32,115 nt of DNA. It comes from Candidatus Poseidoniales archaeon. Lineage in GTDB: Archaea > Thermoplasmatota > Poseidoniia > Poseidoniales > Poseidoniaceae. Positions 6,927 to 15,540 of this stretch are shown piece after piece. The position numbers and the translations under genes are program-made. Position 1 is the stretch's first letter. Each line of letters opens with the position of its first letter. The stretch spans positions 1-32,115 of the forward strand of contig QQSC01000006.1 in NCBI GenBank assembly GCA_003602475.1, written 5' to 3'. The notes below the pieces were generated by a model. The model ran no database searches and was not told where the DNA came from. It saw only the letters and a list, made by a program, of their open reading frames with translations.

Positions 6927-8780
6927 ATGCCGGTAAATTCCACGCGCCAATTCAACACCGTCCTAGGAGCCACCATCGCCGTAGCCATCGTCTTCTTGTT
7001 TGTGTCAGCGGTCCTTACCAACGCCGTTCTTGACATCATCAGTGAAGAGGATCAGAACGTCGGGGTTCGTGTTCCAGTGTGGGAGCGTTCCACCCAAGCC
7101 TACGAAACATCAGGTGAATTTGGGATGGTTCTTGAAACCGGACAATACGACATTCTCCCAACGGCAAACGAGTGGAACTCAACCCACACGTTTGTGGAAT
7201 ACCTCTTGCCGTTGGAGGAGGGTGGCGCTGCTCCAAACGGCATGATCAGTTTGGCTGTCTGGAGGCCAGATGTACCCGAAGGCGTCACCGTACCCATCAT
7301 TGCAGAAATCGGGCCCTATTTCCAGGAAGCAAGTGTACAAACTCCAACCATTGAGGTCCCGGGATCGTGGCTTGGAGAAATGATCATCGACCAAATTTTG
7401 CCTCATGGCTTCGCATTTGCACAGATTTCCGTTTCGGGTACCGGTCGCTCAAATCATTGCATGGACCTCATGGGGACGGCCGAACAATTGGGCAACGATG
7501 CTGCCGTGCGATGGCTGGGTGAACAAGAATGGTCCAACGGTGCGGTTGCTTTGATTGGAAAATCATACGATGGCAGCACGCCGTGGCAAGCAGCAATGTT
7601 TGGTTCTGAGCATGATTATTTGAAAACAATCGTACCCATTTCGGGATTGATTGGTGTGAAAGAACTCATGTGGAGAAACGGCTCAGCGGAGGCACGTGCT
7701 CCAATTATGCACAACGGCGTATACGGTAGTTACGGTATCGATGGAGACGAGGAAGATTACCAGAACATTTGTCCCGATTATTTAATCGGCCCAGGCACAG
7801 GTATGTCGGCCTACATTTTTGGCTCGGAAGTCGCGGGAAGTTATTGGGAAGAGCGTCATTTCCTCGATAGAGTACTCGAGCACTACACCGGGAGCGTCTA
7901 CCTCATCCAGGGGATGCATGACTGGAATGTTGACCCGCACATGGCTGTACCGACGATGAACGCCCTCATCGACGCTGGCATTGAGGCCAAAGGGTTGTTC
8001 GGGCAATGGGACCACGATTACCCCGACAGGCCAGTGCAACTGGACGAACGCTCCGACCTTGGCGGTAGGGGTGGTGAAGCATTCCCTGAGATGGTCCGGT
8101 TTGATTGGATGCAAGATTTGTTGGAATGGTTTGACTATTATCTCCGTGACATCGGTGAACAACCTGGCCAATGGATTGAAATTCAGTCGAATCAAGGTTC
8201 CTGGCGGCTTGAAGAACGATATCCTCCCGCTGATATGGAAGTGTTGGAGCTCGATTTGGGTGGTGCCATGACGCTTGTTGACGGAAGTTTGACCGTTTTA
8301 CCCGATGCATCCTCTGGCCCGATTTGGATGTCCCAACCCCTGAATGAAACGATCTACCTTGCAGGCGTTCCAAGAGTCCATGTGGACGTGACCACCACCA
8401 CGGTAGGCGGACAATTGTATGCTCTGCTTGAAGATTGCAATCCTGAGAACTCTTGCATCCATGTTGGCCATGCCATCATGGACCTGCGCTACCATGCAGG
8501 GGGTGACGAAATTCAGACCTGGTTGCCTTTGCTGGACACGATCAGTGCCAAGATGGAATTTATGCCCCTCGATGCTGAAATCCAGGAAGGCCACACACTC
8601 CGGCTAAGTTTGGCGTCAATTGGGGAGGATTACCTTCCAGCGTCCACCTCCTCGGTGGTCAACATCATTGAGGGGTCTTCGTCAACATTGCAATTGGATG
8701 TCTTTGAACCATCAGAACGTCGGTATTTCACACCACCGAAGTGCACACAATCGAATTGTCTCCAAGCTTCATCCGAGTGA
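6927..8780 (+). CDS. Membrane-anchored CocE/NonD-family hydrolase (X-Pro dipeptidyl-peptidase-like, S15)
   Basis: 617 residues from the ATG at 6927. The ORF track extends to 6681, but that part overlaps hutU antisense and has no family signal. An N-terminal hydrophobic helix (about residues 10-34) looks like a signal anchor, placing the enzyme outside the membrane. The alpha/beta-hydrolase core has a nucleophile elbow GKSYDG (Ser about 213). Likely Asp and His regions are QGMHDWNVDPH and GQWDHDYP. The last ~170 residues resemble the C-terminal jelly-roll of the X-Pro/CocE group. Family members cleave X-Pro dipeptides from peptides, or esters and amides; the substrate here cannot be read. A role in extracellular peptide breakdown is inferred. 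The gene diverges from hutU and its 3' end overlaps the convergent MFS gene by 12 bases. Confidence 0.85.
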   Translation: MPVNSTRQFNTVLGATIAVAIVFLFVSAVLTNAVLDIISEEDQNVGVRVPVWERSTQAYETSGEFGMVLETGQYDILPTANEWNSTHTFVEYLLPLEEGGAAPNGMISLAVWRPDVPEGVTVPIIAEIGPYFQEASVQTPTIEVPGSWLGEMIIDQILPHGFAFAQISVSGTGRSNHCMDLMGTAEQLGNDAAVRWLGEQEWSNGAVALIGKSYDGSTPWQAAMFGSEHDYLKTIVPISGLIGVKELMWRNGSAEARAPIMHNGVYGSYGIDGDEEDYQNICPDYLIGPGTGMSAYIFGSEVAGSYWEERHFLDRVLEHYTGSVYLIQGMHDWNVDPHMAVPTMNALIDAGIEAKGLFGQWDHDYPDRPVQLDERSDLGGRGGEAFPEMVRFDWMQDLLEWFDYYLRDIGEQPGQWIEIQSNQGSWRLEERYPPADMEVLELDLGGAMTLVDGSLTVLPDASSGPIWMSQPLNETIYLAGVPRVHVDVTTTTVGGQLYALLEDCNPENSCIHVGHAIMDLRYHAGGDEIQTWLPLLDTISAKMEFMPLDAEIQEGHTLRLSLASIGEDYLPASTSSVVNIIEGSSSTLQLDVFEPSERRYFTPPKCTQSNCLQASSE

Positions 8781-10025
8781 CGGACTGGCATGTCTTTGAT
8801 CTGGCCTCCAAAGTGTGAACACCACGCCGGAGAAAACCATGACCAATGCATACACCATGATACCCGTTTGAATGTTCAGCCAATCGCGCTCCATAATCAA
8901 CCCGGCGAGGCTTGAAGAAATTGAAAACGCCACAGACAACACAAGCATGTCCGCTGAAAAGACACGCCCACGAAGTTCGTCTTCGACCCACTGTTGGACC
9001 ATGATGGTTGACAGCACCCAATTGGCGCCGCTTGCAGCATGAGCCATCATCACCAACACAATGGTCACCCACAAGGCACCACCCACCGACCACCCCACAA
9101 GGAAGTAGATGACACCGGATAACACAATCAGTTGACCGATCAATGCCGGCCATTTGGACTCATCAGTAAACAAATTGCGAGCGATGATCGGTCCAATTCC
9201 AGTGCCGATTCCTCTCGCGAAAAAGAACAATCCAAAGCCGAATGCGGCACCGAAACCGTTCACGTCGTTGCCCATGAGCACCAAATAGACGCCGGCCAAG
9301 CCACCTCCGGCAATGTTCCAAGAGGCTTTGGCAAAAACAATTCTGAAAAGGCGGGGCTCAGATTTGATTCTGCGGAAACCTTTCCTGATGTTGCGGAGCG
9401 CAGGGACGAACCAACCCGATTCCTCGGTTTCTTCAATTGATTGTGGAATTTTTAGTCGAATCAAAAAGAGAGTGCCAAGTAAAAAAGTCAGTGAATCAAT
9501 GATGAAAGCGGCCTCTACACCCCAAATTGATACAACCACTCCCCCCAACATCGCACCTATGCACAAAGCGGTCGACCATGATGCAGCATCCAGAGCGTTT
9601 GCGGTAGACAAATCTTCTGCTGACACAACATTGGGAATGGAGGCGCGTTCAGCCGTCATGTAAACACCGTGCAAAATCATCATGACACCTGAGAGACCAA
9701 TCATCCATGCAATGTCTTCCGGTCCGTTCACAAACAAGAAGCACAGGGCAAATCCTGCCTGTGCGATGTTTGACCAAATCATGAGGGATTTTCGAGAATA
9801 CCGATCCGCCATCATGCCGATAAACGGTTGCAGAAGTGCGAAGCCAGCCATACGAACAGTGAACAGAATCCCGAGGAGGAATTCACTGTCCGTGTACTTC
9901 AAGATCAGTAAAAAGAGAGCAATGGTGTTGAACCATTCTCCCAGCATTGAGATGACGGCAGCCAGCCATAACCACCGGAATGTGCTGTTTTCCCTCACGA
10001 GGGAAACATACGACCTTCGGGTCAT
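8769..10025 (-). CDS. MFS transporter (MFS_3 / EntS-like exporter type)
   Basis: 418 residues with about 12 hydrophobic segments. The loop between TM2 and TM3 has the MFS signature (GMMADRYSRKSLM, about residues 70-82), and the GVYMTAERASIPN stretch is typical of the MFS_3 group that includes enterobactin exporters and macrolide efflux pumps. The substrate cannot be assigned. Its ATG overlaps the stop of the YdeP-like gene in an ATGA, so it is the last gene of the aMBF1-tsr3-fdhD-ydeP run. That linkage hints at, but does not prove, a substrate tied to the oxidoreductase. Confidence 0.88.
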   Translation of the reverse strand: MTRRSYVSLVRENSTFRWLWLAAVISMLGEWFNTIALFLLILKYTDSEFLLGILFTVRMAGFALLQPFIGMMADRYSRKSLMIWSNIAQAGFALCFLFVNGPEDIAWMIGLSGVMMILHGVYMTAERASIPNVVSAEDLSTANALDAASWSTALCIGAMLGGVVVSIWGVEAAFIIDSLTFLLGTLFLIRLKIPQSIEETEESGWFVPALRNIRKGFRRIKSEPRLFRIVFAKASWNIAGGGLAGVYLVLMGNDVNGFGAAFGFGLFFFARGIGTGIGPIIARNLFTDESKWPALIGQLIVLSGVIYFLVGWSVGGALWVTIVLVMMAHAASGANWVLSTIMVQQWVEDELRGRVFSADMLVLSVAFSISSSLAGLIMERDWLNIQTGIMVYALVMVFSGVVFTLWRPDQRHASPSLG

Positions 10026-12316
10026 TCTTCTTCCTCAGTTAACGATTCACCATGACCGTTCACAGTGACGACAATCCACTTCGAGGTGGGTGTGTTGGAT
10101 TGATCTGCGGTTGAATTCAACGGCACGAGTGAATTCGCCTCCGGGAAATAGGCAGCAAGATTGCCACGTGGTATCTCGTACGGCACCACCAACCAATCAC
10201 GAGCAGTGCGTTGTTCACCCTCAAAATGACTTGTGATGTCGACCTTTGTTCGGCTTTTCCATCCACGCTCCACCATATCATCGGCGTTCATCATGAGGAC
10301 CCTTCGGTTCCCGTGGATGCCTCGATAGCGATCGTGCAGGCCGTAAATTGTGGTGTTGTATTGGTCATGACTGCGCAGGGTCATGAGGACAAATTGGTCT
10401 TCTTCGACATCGATGTCCGGCAGGGGGTGACTTGTGAAATGCGCCTTGTTATCCGATGTTGCAAAGCGACGTTCATCCCGTGGCAAGTTTGGCAGAGAAA
10501 ACCCGTTGGGCTGGCGGACGCGAGAATTGTAATCATCGAATCCACTCAAGGAACCTTCCATAAGGTCACGTACGCGGTCATAGTCTTCAACCAAATGCCT
10601 CCATTGGAGGTGCTGATCACCAACCGTTGAATGCGCCAATTCTGCTACGATCCAAGGTTCGCTGCGGATGTCCTTTGAAGCCGGCTTCAACTTACCTTCC
10701 GAACGATGAACAACACCCATTGAATTTTCCACCGTAACAAATTGATGTCCTGACGGTTGAGAATCTACTTCAGTTCGTCCCAAGCATGGTAAGATCAAGG
10801 CCTCCTTACCGGTCACCAGGTGGGATCTGTTGAGTTTCGTAGAAACTTGAACGGTGAGGGGGACGTTTCTCATGGCGTCTGCCGTTGTGGTGGTGTCTGG
10901 TGCAGCAGAAATGAAATTGCCTCCCATGCAGAAAAAGACGTCAACAAGCCCATCTTTCATCGCTTGAATGGAACGAACAACATCGTGGCCGTGATGACGT
11001 GGCATCGGGAATCCCAATCCCAGTTCAAGGCCATCGAGAAAAGCATCGGTGGGGGCTTCCCAAATACCAACCGTTCGGTCACCTTGAACGTTTGAGTGTC
11101 CACGTACCGGGCAAAACCCAGCCCCGGGTCGGCCAACATGCCCACCCATGAGCAACAAATTCACAACTTCTTGGATGACTGCAACACCGTTTCGATGCTG
11201 TGTCAACCCCATGGCCCAGCATGCAATGGTGGCTGTTGAGTTGGCAAGCATGTTGCCTGCTCGCTCAATGTGTTCCCTCTCCAGACCTGAATCTCTGATG
11301 ATGTCATCCCAATCCGTTTGGGCAAGATTACCCTTGAGTTGATCAAAGCCTGTGGTCTGCTCGTCAATGAACGAACGGTCAAGACGACCGTTGCGGAGAA
11401 CGACCTTCATCAGTCCTTTGAGCAGAGCGGCGTCTCCGCCAATTCGAACAGGCAAGTGCAAATCTGCCAAACTGGTGCTTCGGAAATTTGCTTTCATGTA
11501 GTCCTGGGGATGCTTAAATGCCATCAGTCCTGCCTCTGGGAGTGGGTTCACATGAATGATTGACGCACCGTTGTGCTTCGCATCCCTCAGAGCCGTGAGC
11601 ATCCTTGGGTGATTCGTACCGGGGTTTTGACCAATGACGACGATGACATCTGACCGGTTGAAATCCTCGAGAGTTACCGTGCCTTTTCCAATCCCGATGG
11701 TTTGACCCAGTCCTTTTCCACTCGACTCATGGCACATGTTTGAGCAGTCAGGGAGGTTGTTGGTACCGGTTGATCTTACAAAGGCCTGGTAGAGAAACGC
11801 CGCCTCGTTGCTGGTTCTCCCCGAGGTGTAGAACACGCCCCTATCCGGCGATGACATTCCGTTTAATCGGTCACTGACCAATGTGATGGCGTCAGACCAT
11901 GAGATTGGAGAATAGTGATTCGAGCCTTCTGCCAAATGCATGGGTTCTGCCAAACGACCGGCTCTGTTTAGTTTGTAATCAGGCCATGCGGACAGTTCTG
12001 ATATGGAATGCTGTTCAAAAAACGCTGCATTAACCCTCGCAGGCATGGCTTCGTCGGCGACAGCTTTTGCTCCATTTTCACAGAATTCAAACGTTGTACG
12101 ATGTTCTGGGTCGGGCCATGCACAACCAGGGCAATCAAAGCCATCTTTTTGATTGACCATCAGCAGGGTTTTGATGGTTTTTGTTGGCCCCATCTTGGTC
12201 AAACCATGGACCATGGAGGATGTGGCTGCTGCAACACCTGCAGCTTTTTTCTTGGGTTTTGACAGCCGAAGTCGGTTCAAATCGGGTGGTGTCGTGGAAC
12301 GAACGGTCTCTCTCAT
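10022..12316 (-). CDS. FdhF/YdeP-family molybdopterin oxidoreductase
   Basis: 764 residues from the ATG at 12316; the track's start at 12355 is a TTG. A GGGTGA stretch 4 bases before that ATG supports the choice. The family block DCPGCAWPDP (Cys about 62 and 65) and FCENGAKA (Cys about 79) marks the YdeP branch of formate-dehydrogenase-like enzymes. The segment LPDCSNMCHESSG (Cys about 191 and 195) aligns with the Cys/Sec molybdenum-ligand region of formate dehydrogenase H, with Cys in the Sec position. A molydopterin-dinucleotide-binding domain follows at the C-terminus. The family binds Mo-bis-MGD; natural substrates are poorly known, and formate oxidation should not be assumed. There is no Tat signal, so it is cytosolic. 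It is downstream of fdhD, whose product activates such enzymes. Confidence 0.9.
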   Translation of the reverse strand: MRETVRSTTPPDLNRLRLSKPKKKAAGVAAATSSMVHGLTKMGPTKTIKTLLMVNQKDGFDCPGCAWPDPEHRTTFEFCENGAKAVADEAMPARVNAAFFEQHSISELSAWPDYKLNRAGRLAEPMHLAEGSNHYSPISWSDAITLVSDRLNGMSSPDRGVFYTSGRTSNEAAFLYQAFVRSTGTNNLPDCSNMCHESSGKGLGQTIGIGKGTVTLEDFNRSDVIVVIGQNPGTNHPRMLTALRDAKHNGASIIHVNPLPEAGLMAFKHPQDYMKANFRSTSLADLHLPVRIGGDAALLKGLMKVVLRNGRLDRSFIDEQTTGFDQLKGNLAQTDWDDIIRDSGLEREHIERAGNMLANSTATIACWAMGLTQHRNGVAVIQEVVNLLLMGGHVGRPGAGFCPVRGHSNVQGDRTVGIWEAPTDAFLDGLELGLGFPMPRHHGHDVVRSIQAMKDGLVDVFFCMGGNFISAAPDTTTTADAMRNVPLTVQVSTKLNRSHLVTGKEALILPCLGRTEVDSQPSGHQFVTVENSMGVVHRSEGKLKPASKDIRSEPWIVAELAHSTVGDQHLQWRHLVEDYDRVRDLMEGSLSGFDDYNSRVRQPNGFSLPNLPRDERRFATSDNKAHFTSHPLPDIDVEEDQFVLMTLRSHDQYNTTIYGLHDRYRGIHGNRRVLMMNADDMVERGWKSRTKVDITSHFEGEQRTARDWLVVPYEIPRGNLAAYFPEANSLVPLNSTADQSNTPTSKWIVVTVNGHGESLTEEEE

Positions 12317-12351
12317 TGATTCACCCGTTTGAATCGGAGCGGTCCCCGTTC

Positions 12352-13140
12352 TCAATTGTTTGTGTCGTTAAGGCCTTCAAGACGTCCAATCACAACCGAG
12401 GAGTGAGGCTTCCAGAACGACACCAAGGTGATGTTATGGCTTCGTGCAGTATCGGCGGCCATGGTTGATGCAGCCCCCACACTTGCGATTGTATGCACTC
12501 CCATACGTGCTGCTTTCGCCACCACATCCCAGCCGACACGGCCAGACAAGAGGAGCGCCCGAGGCCTTCGGTCGCGATGCTCTGAGCGCCATGAGCCCCA
12601 GGCTTTGTCCACTGCATTGTGTCTGCCAATGTCCTCGCAGATGATGTGATTGTCACCTTGGTCCAAAAGAAGGGCTGCGTGCATGCCCCCCGTAGCTTCA
12701 AAGCCTGGTTGACGGGATCGCATCACCTGAAATCCTTTGGTCAACTGTTCCATTGAAACCGTGTCACTTGAAGGAGGACCAGCCCGATCAACTTCCAACC
12801 GGTTGTGAAGGTGCGGATGATCGCAAGCACCGCAGGACGAGGTGACAATCGATGGACGCTCGTACAGTGGAGTTGTACCTTCCAGGCCGTTGACGAGGAC
12901 CGATACGGTGCCGTTGTCCAAATGCTTCAGAACAAGTCGTTCCGGAGTGATGTCCAAATCGTGTTCAAGGAAGAGATGACCGACCGTTAAATGTTCAATG
13001 TCGTGTGGAGTTGCCAACAAACGCGTCAGGATTCGTTCCGTGGTCTTCAGTTCAACCAACACTTCCAATGCCAATCGGTCCGCCTCAATCGCAAACGAAG
13101 AATCGGAGAATCGGTGAATCGAACGGTCGTCGTGGAGCAT
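12352..13140 (-). CDS. fdhD: Sulfur carrier protein FdhD
   Basis: FdhD transfers sulfur from a cysteine desulfurase to the molybdenum cofactor of formate-dehydrogenase-family enzymes and is needed for their activity. The 262-residue protein has the conserved CxxC at about C103 and C106 (SSCGACDHPH), followed by the typical GGMHAALL, CEDIGRHNAVDKA and LLLSGRVGWDVVAKAARMG blocks. It sits 4 bases after tsr3 and directly before the YdeP-like oxidoreductase, which is its likely client. That pairing is seen here; the client relation is known in the family and inferred in this case. Confidence 0.95.
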   Translation of the reverse strand: MLHDDRSIHRFSDSSFAIEADRLALEVLVELKTTERILTRLLATPHDIEHLTVGHLFLEHDLDITPERLVLKHLDNGTVSVLVNGLEGTTPLYERPSIVTSSCGACDHPHLHNRLEVDRAGPPSSDTVSMEQLTKGFQVMRSRQPGFEATGGMHAALLLDQGDNHIICEDIGRHNAVDKAWGSWRSEHRDRRPRALLLSGRVGWDVVAKAARMGVHTIASVGAASTMAADTARSHNITLVSFWKPHSSVVIGRLEGLNDTNN

Positions 13141-13144
13141 GGCA

Positions 13145-13702
13145 TCAGCCTTCTATGAAATCCCGATCGATGTCGAAAAATTCGAATTGCAATTCAACAA
13201 GTTCCGCGCTGGATTTCGCTGCAGCATACTCTTCCAATGGTTCGTGGTTGAGTTCAAAGAATCTTGAACCCCAACGGAACGCTCCAAGCACTTGCTCGGC
13301 CTGTTCCTTGCGCCCCATCATGTACAGACAGGCCGATAGGGCCTCAGCGGTTGTTAACCTCCCGGGTTTACCCCAGTTAACTGGGTTGGCAGCAAGGAGC
13401 AAGGGGAGCATGCGTGGTTGCAATCGTGTGCGTTTCATCACCGTTTCCACACTGCTTTCTATGTGAGCCCAACTGCAGTCCAAACCGACCAGAGCACCAC
13501 CTTGTTCCATCAAAAGTTGATGATCCTCAGGCCCAAACACCTTGCCGCATAAAGGCTCGAGGATGATGCCTCTGCGCGGAAGTTCTCGAAAACTCTTGTG
13601 AAGTTTCAAGTCACCGCGTTTTGAGGCCAAAACAGCCGTGTTTTTTTTCGGGTCGTCTTGAGCCAACCAAAGGGCATGGATGTTGACGTCCATTGAGTTC
13701 AT
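13145..13702 (-). CDS. tsr3: Small-subunit rRNA aminocarboxypropyltransferase Tsr3 (DUF367)
   Basis: Transfers the aminocarboxypropyl group of SAM to a (pseudo)uridine of small-subunit rRNA in eukaryotes and archaea, a late step of ribosome maturation. The 185-residue protein matches the family through GLDCSWAH (about 72-79), R-x-LPLLLAANPVNWGKPGRLT, TTAEALSACLYMMG and FRWGSRFFELNHEPLEEY. The typical archaeal length is 170-200 residues. Its start overlaps the aMBF1 stop in an ATGA, and fdhD follows after 4 bases. Met4 is a possible alternative start. Grouping with a transcription factor and a molybdoenzyme maturation gene probably reflects packing, not shared function. Confidence 0.93.
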   Translation of the reverse strand: MNSMDVNIHALWLAQDDPKKNTAVLASKRGDLKLHKSFRELPRRGIILEPLCGKVFGPEDHQLLMEQGGALVGLDCSWAHIESSVETVMKRTRLQPRMLPLLLAANPVNWGKPGRLTTAEALSACLYMMGRKEQAEQVLGAFRWGSRFFELNHEPLEEYAAAKSSAELVELQFEFFDIDRDFIEG

Positions 13703-14187
13703 CCCATGTTGTTGAAATAATCTCCAAAGGTCATGCCTCGACCCGAACCCGGCGCGACATGGCGTGTTTCTTCTGCCGTCCGTGCAACCATGAGTTCGAT
13801 TGACAAGATGCGCTCAAACTTACGAACGACTGGATCGGTGGGGTGTTTACCCGATTCTGCAGATTTAATCACGTTAACGGTCTCAGCCATTTTCTTTGCC
13901 AGTTGTTGCTGGGACAAGTTGAGTGCCTTACGGGCTTTTGAAATTCGCTTGCTGAAATCATGGGCCAACTCTTTGGGGCCGGTGGCCATGAGCGCCGGTT
14001 TTGTGTTCTTTTGGGGTGCCTGGCGCATGTTCCGAGCCCGCGTCAAACCGGGGGCTTCCTGCTTGGGGACCAAATTCAGTTTATCGGAGCAACGAGAACA
14101 CGCCGTCACCGTTGTTTTCCCCATTGGGAGTTGACGAACGGCCACCTTGACCGCCCCGCAGAGTTCACATTCGCCCATGGTGTTCAT
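13699..14187 (-). CDS. aMBF1-type transcription factor (multiprotein bridging factor homologue)
   Basis: 162 residues. An N-terminal zinc ribbon has CELC (about 7-10) and CSRC (about 31-34). A basic linker leads to a Cro/C1-type helix-turn-helix (about 75-130) with RISKARKALNLSQQQLAKKM and KSAESGKHPTDPVVRKFER. This order, ribbon then HTH, is that of archaeal MBF1, a homologue of the eukaryotic coactivator that bridges activators to TBP. It is first in a five-gene minus-strand run and divergent from the proteasomal ATPase gene. A dyad lies just upstream of its start. Met4 is an alternative start. Confidence 0.9.
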   Translation of the reverse strand: MNTMGECELCGAVKVAVRQLPMGKTTVTACSRCSDKLNLVPKQEAPGLTRARNMRQAPQKNTKPALMATGPKELAHDFSKRISKARKALNLSQQQLAKKMAETVNVIKSAESGKHPTDPVVRKFERILSIELMVARTAEETRHVAPGSGRGMTFGDYFNNMG

Positions 14188-14198
14188 TGTTTGACGAC

Positions 14199-14212
14199 AG
14201 GATTTGAATCCT
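14199..14212. promoter_or_regulatory. Inverted repeat between aMBF1 and PAN genes, possible operator
   Basis: AGGATT-TG-AATCCT is a dyad with 6-base arms and a 2-base centre, 12 bases before the aMBF1 ATG. It is flanked by two direct copies of TTTGAC (14190-14195 and 14212-14217). The position near the expected transcription start would suit a repressor site. No binding protein can be named, and a 12-base dyad could occur by chance. Confidence 0.3.
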
Positions 14213-14276
14213 TTGACCCATCGTTACGAGGGGCTACGTCCCAATTGTTCATGTATCGTGGCCGTATAGCAACATC

Positions 14277-15497
14277 ATGGGTACGGAGGTCGAACGAACC
14301 GATGGAAGCGTAAAGCCCCAACCCGAGGATGAATTCAAGGTCCTGGAAAGCGCTCTCCTTGAACTGAGGGAAGAGTCTCAAAATCTCATCACGGAACGGA
14401 ATGCCCTCGAGACGAACATTCGTTCACTTCGTAAGAAAGTCGATCGGCTGGAAGAAAACGTGAACATCATGAAGATGCCACCGCTGATCATTGGCCATTT
14501 ACAGGATGTTCTTGACCACGAACGGGCCATCGTTCGTTCATCAAACGGCACCGTGTTTCAGGTTTCTTTGAATCAACGTTTGGATCCTGAAAAACTCAAG
14601 CCGGGCACACGCGTTGCCCTCAACCAAGACAGTCTTTCTGTCATTGAGGTTCTTCACGATGCTTGGGACCCCATGGTGAGTGGTGCTGAAATGATTGGAA
14701 AGCCCGCCATCACATACAACGACATCGCAGGGCTTGATGAAGAGGTTGAGTTGGTCCGAGAGGCGATTGAGCTTCCACTGGTTCAACCTGAATTGTTTGA
14801 AAAGGTTGGAATCACACCACCAAAGGGTGTGCTTCTTGTTGGCCCACCAGGGTGCGGAAAGACCCTTCTCGCCAAAGCCGTGGCAAACCAAACCGATGCC
14901 ACCTTCATTCGGATGGTGGGAAGCGAACTGGCCCAGAAGTACATCGGCGAGGGTGGTCGAATGGTTCGGGAATTGTTTTCATTGGCCAAAGAGAAATCGC
15001 CCAGCATCATTTTCTTGGATGAAATCGATGCCATAGGGGCAAAAAGGCTCGATGGCTCAACAAGTGGAGATCGCGAAGTCCAACGGACCTTGATGCAGTT
15101 GTTGGCTGAATTGGACGGCTTTGATGCCCTTCATGATGTCAAGATCATTGCCGCCACCAACCGCCCAGACATCTTGGACGACGCACTTCTTCGACCGGGT
15201 CGTTTCGACCGTGTCATTGAGATTCCACTTCCAGAGGATGCTTCGAGGAAATCAATCCTCGGCGTCCATCTAACCGGCATGAACACCAAGAAACTCAACC
15301 TCCAAAGAATCGTGGAAAAGACAAACGGGTATTCAGGTGCTGAATTGAGAGCAATTTGTGTTGAAGCGGGGATGGTGGCCATTCGTGATGGTCGGTCGTC
15401 GGTGACTCAGGCCGACATGATTTCTGCCGTAACGACGCTTGAAAAGAAGCGCTCACAAACAACAACCCACGGCTCACCTGAACGCCTTTACATGTGA
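14277..15497 (+). CDS. pan: Proteasome-activating nucleotidase (PAN), AAA+ ATPase
   Basis: The hexameric ATPase that unfolds proteins and feeds them into the archaeal 20S proteasome. 406 residues, the usual length. An N-terminal coiled coil (about 20-62) is followed by an OB-fold region (to about 130) and the AAA+ domain. This has Walker A GPPGCGKT (about 188-195), Walker B IIFLDEID and the second region of homology AATNRPDILDDALLRPGRFDR. The C-terminus ends in LYM, a hydrophobic-Tyr-X (HbYX) motif that docks into the 20S alpha ring and opens the gate, so this is a proteasomal ATPase and not a general CDC48/VAT. ftcD follows on the same strand after about 43 bases. Confidence 0.96.
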   Translation: MGTEVERTDGSVKPQPEDEFKVLESALLELREESQNLITERNALETNIRSLRKKVDRLEENVNIMKMPPLIIGHLQDVLDHERAIVRSSNGTVFQVSLNQRLDPEKLKPGTRVALNQDSLSVIEVLHDAWDPMVSGAEMIGKPAITYNDIAGLDEEVELVREAIELPLVQPELFEKVGITPPKGVLLVGPPGCGKTLLAKAVANQTDATFIRMVGSELAQKYIGEGGRMVRELFSLAKEKSPSIIFLDEIDAIGAKRLDGSTSGDREVQRTLMQLLAELDGFDALHDVKIIAATNRPDILDDALLRPGRFDRVIEIPLPEDASRKSILGVHLTGMNTKKLNLQRIVEKTNGYSGAELRAICVEAGMVAIRDGRSSVTQADMISAVTTLEKKRSQTTTHGSPERLYM

Positions 15498-15540
15498 ATG
15501 GATGAACAATGTTCATTGACTCCATGGCTTGGACCGGACC

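Noticed and set aside
13699-14187. Antitoxin-type HTH instead of aMBF1
   Set aside because: The N-terminal CxxC...CxxC ribbon and domain order fit aMBF1, and no toxin gene is adjacent; the neighbour is Tsr3.
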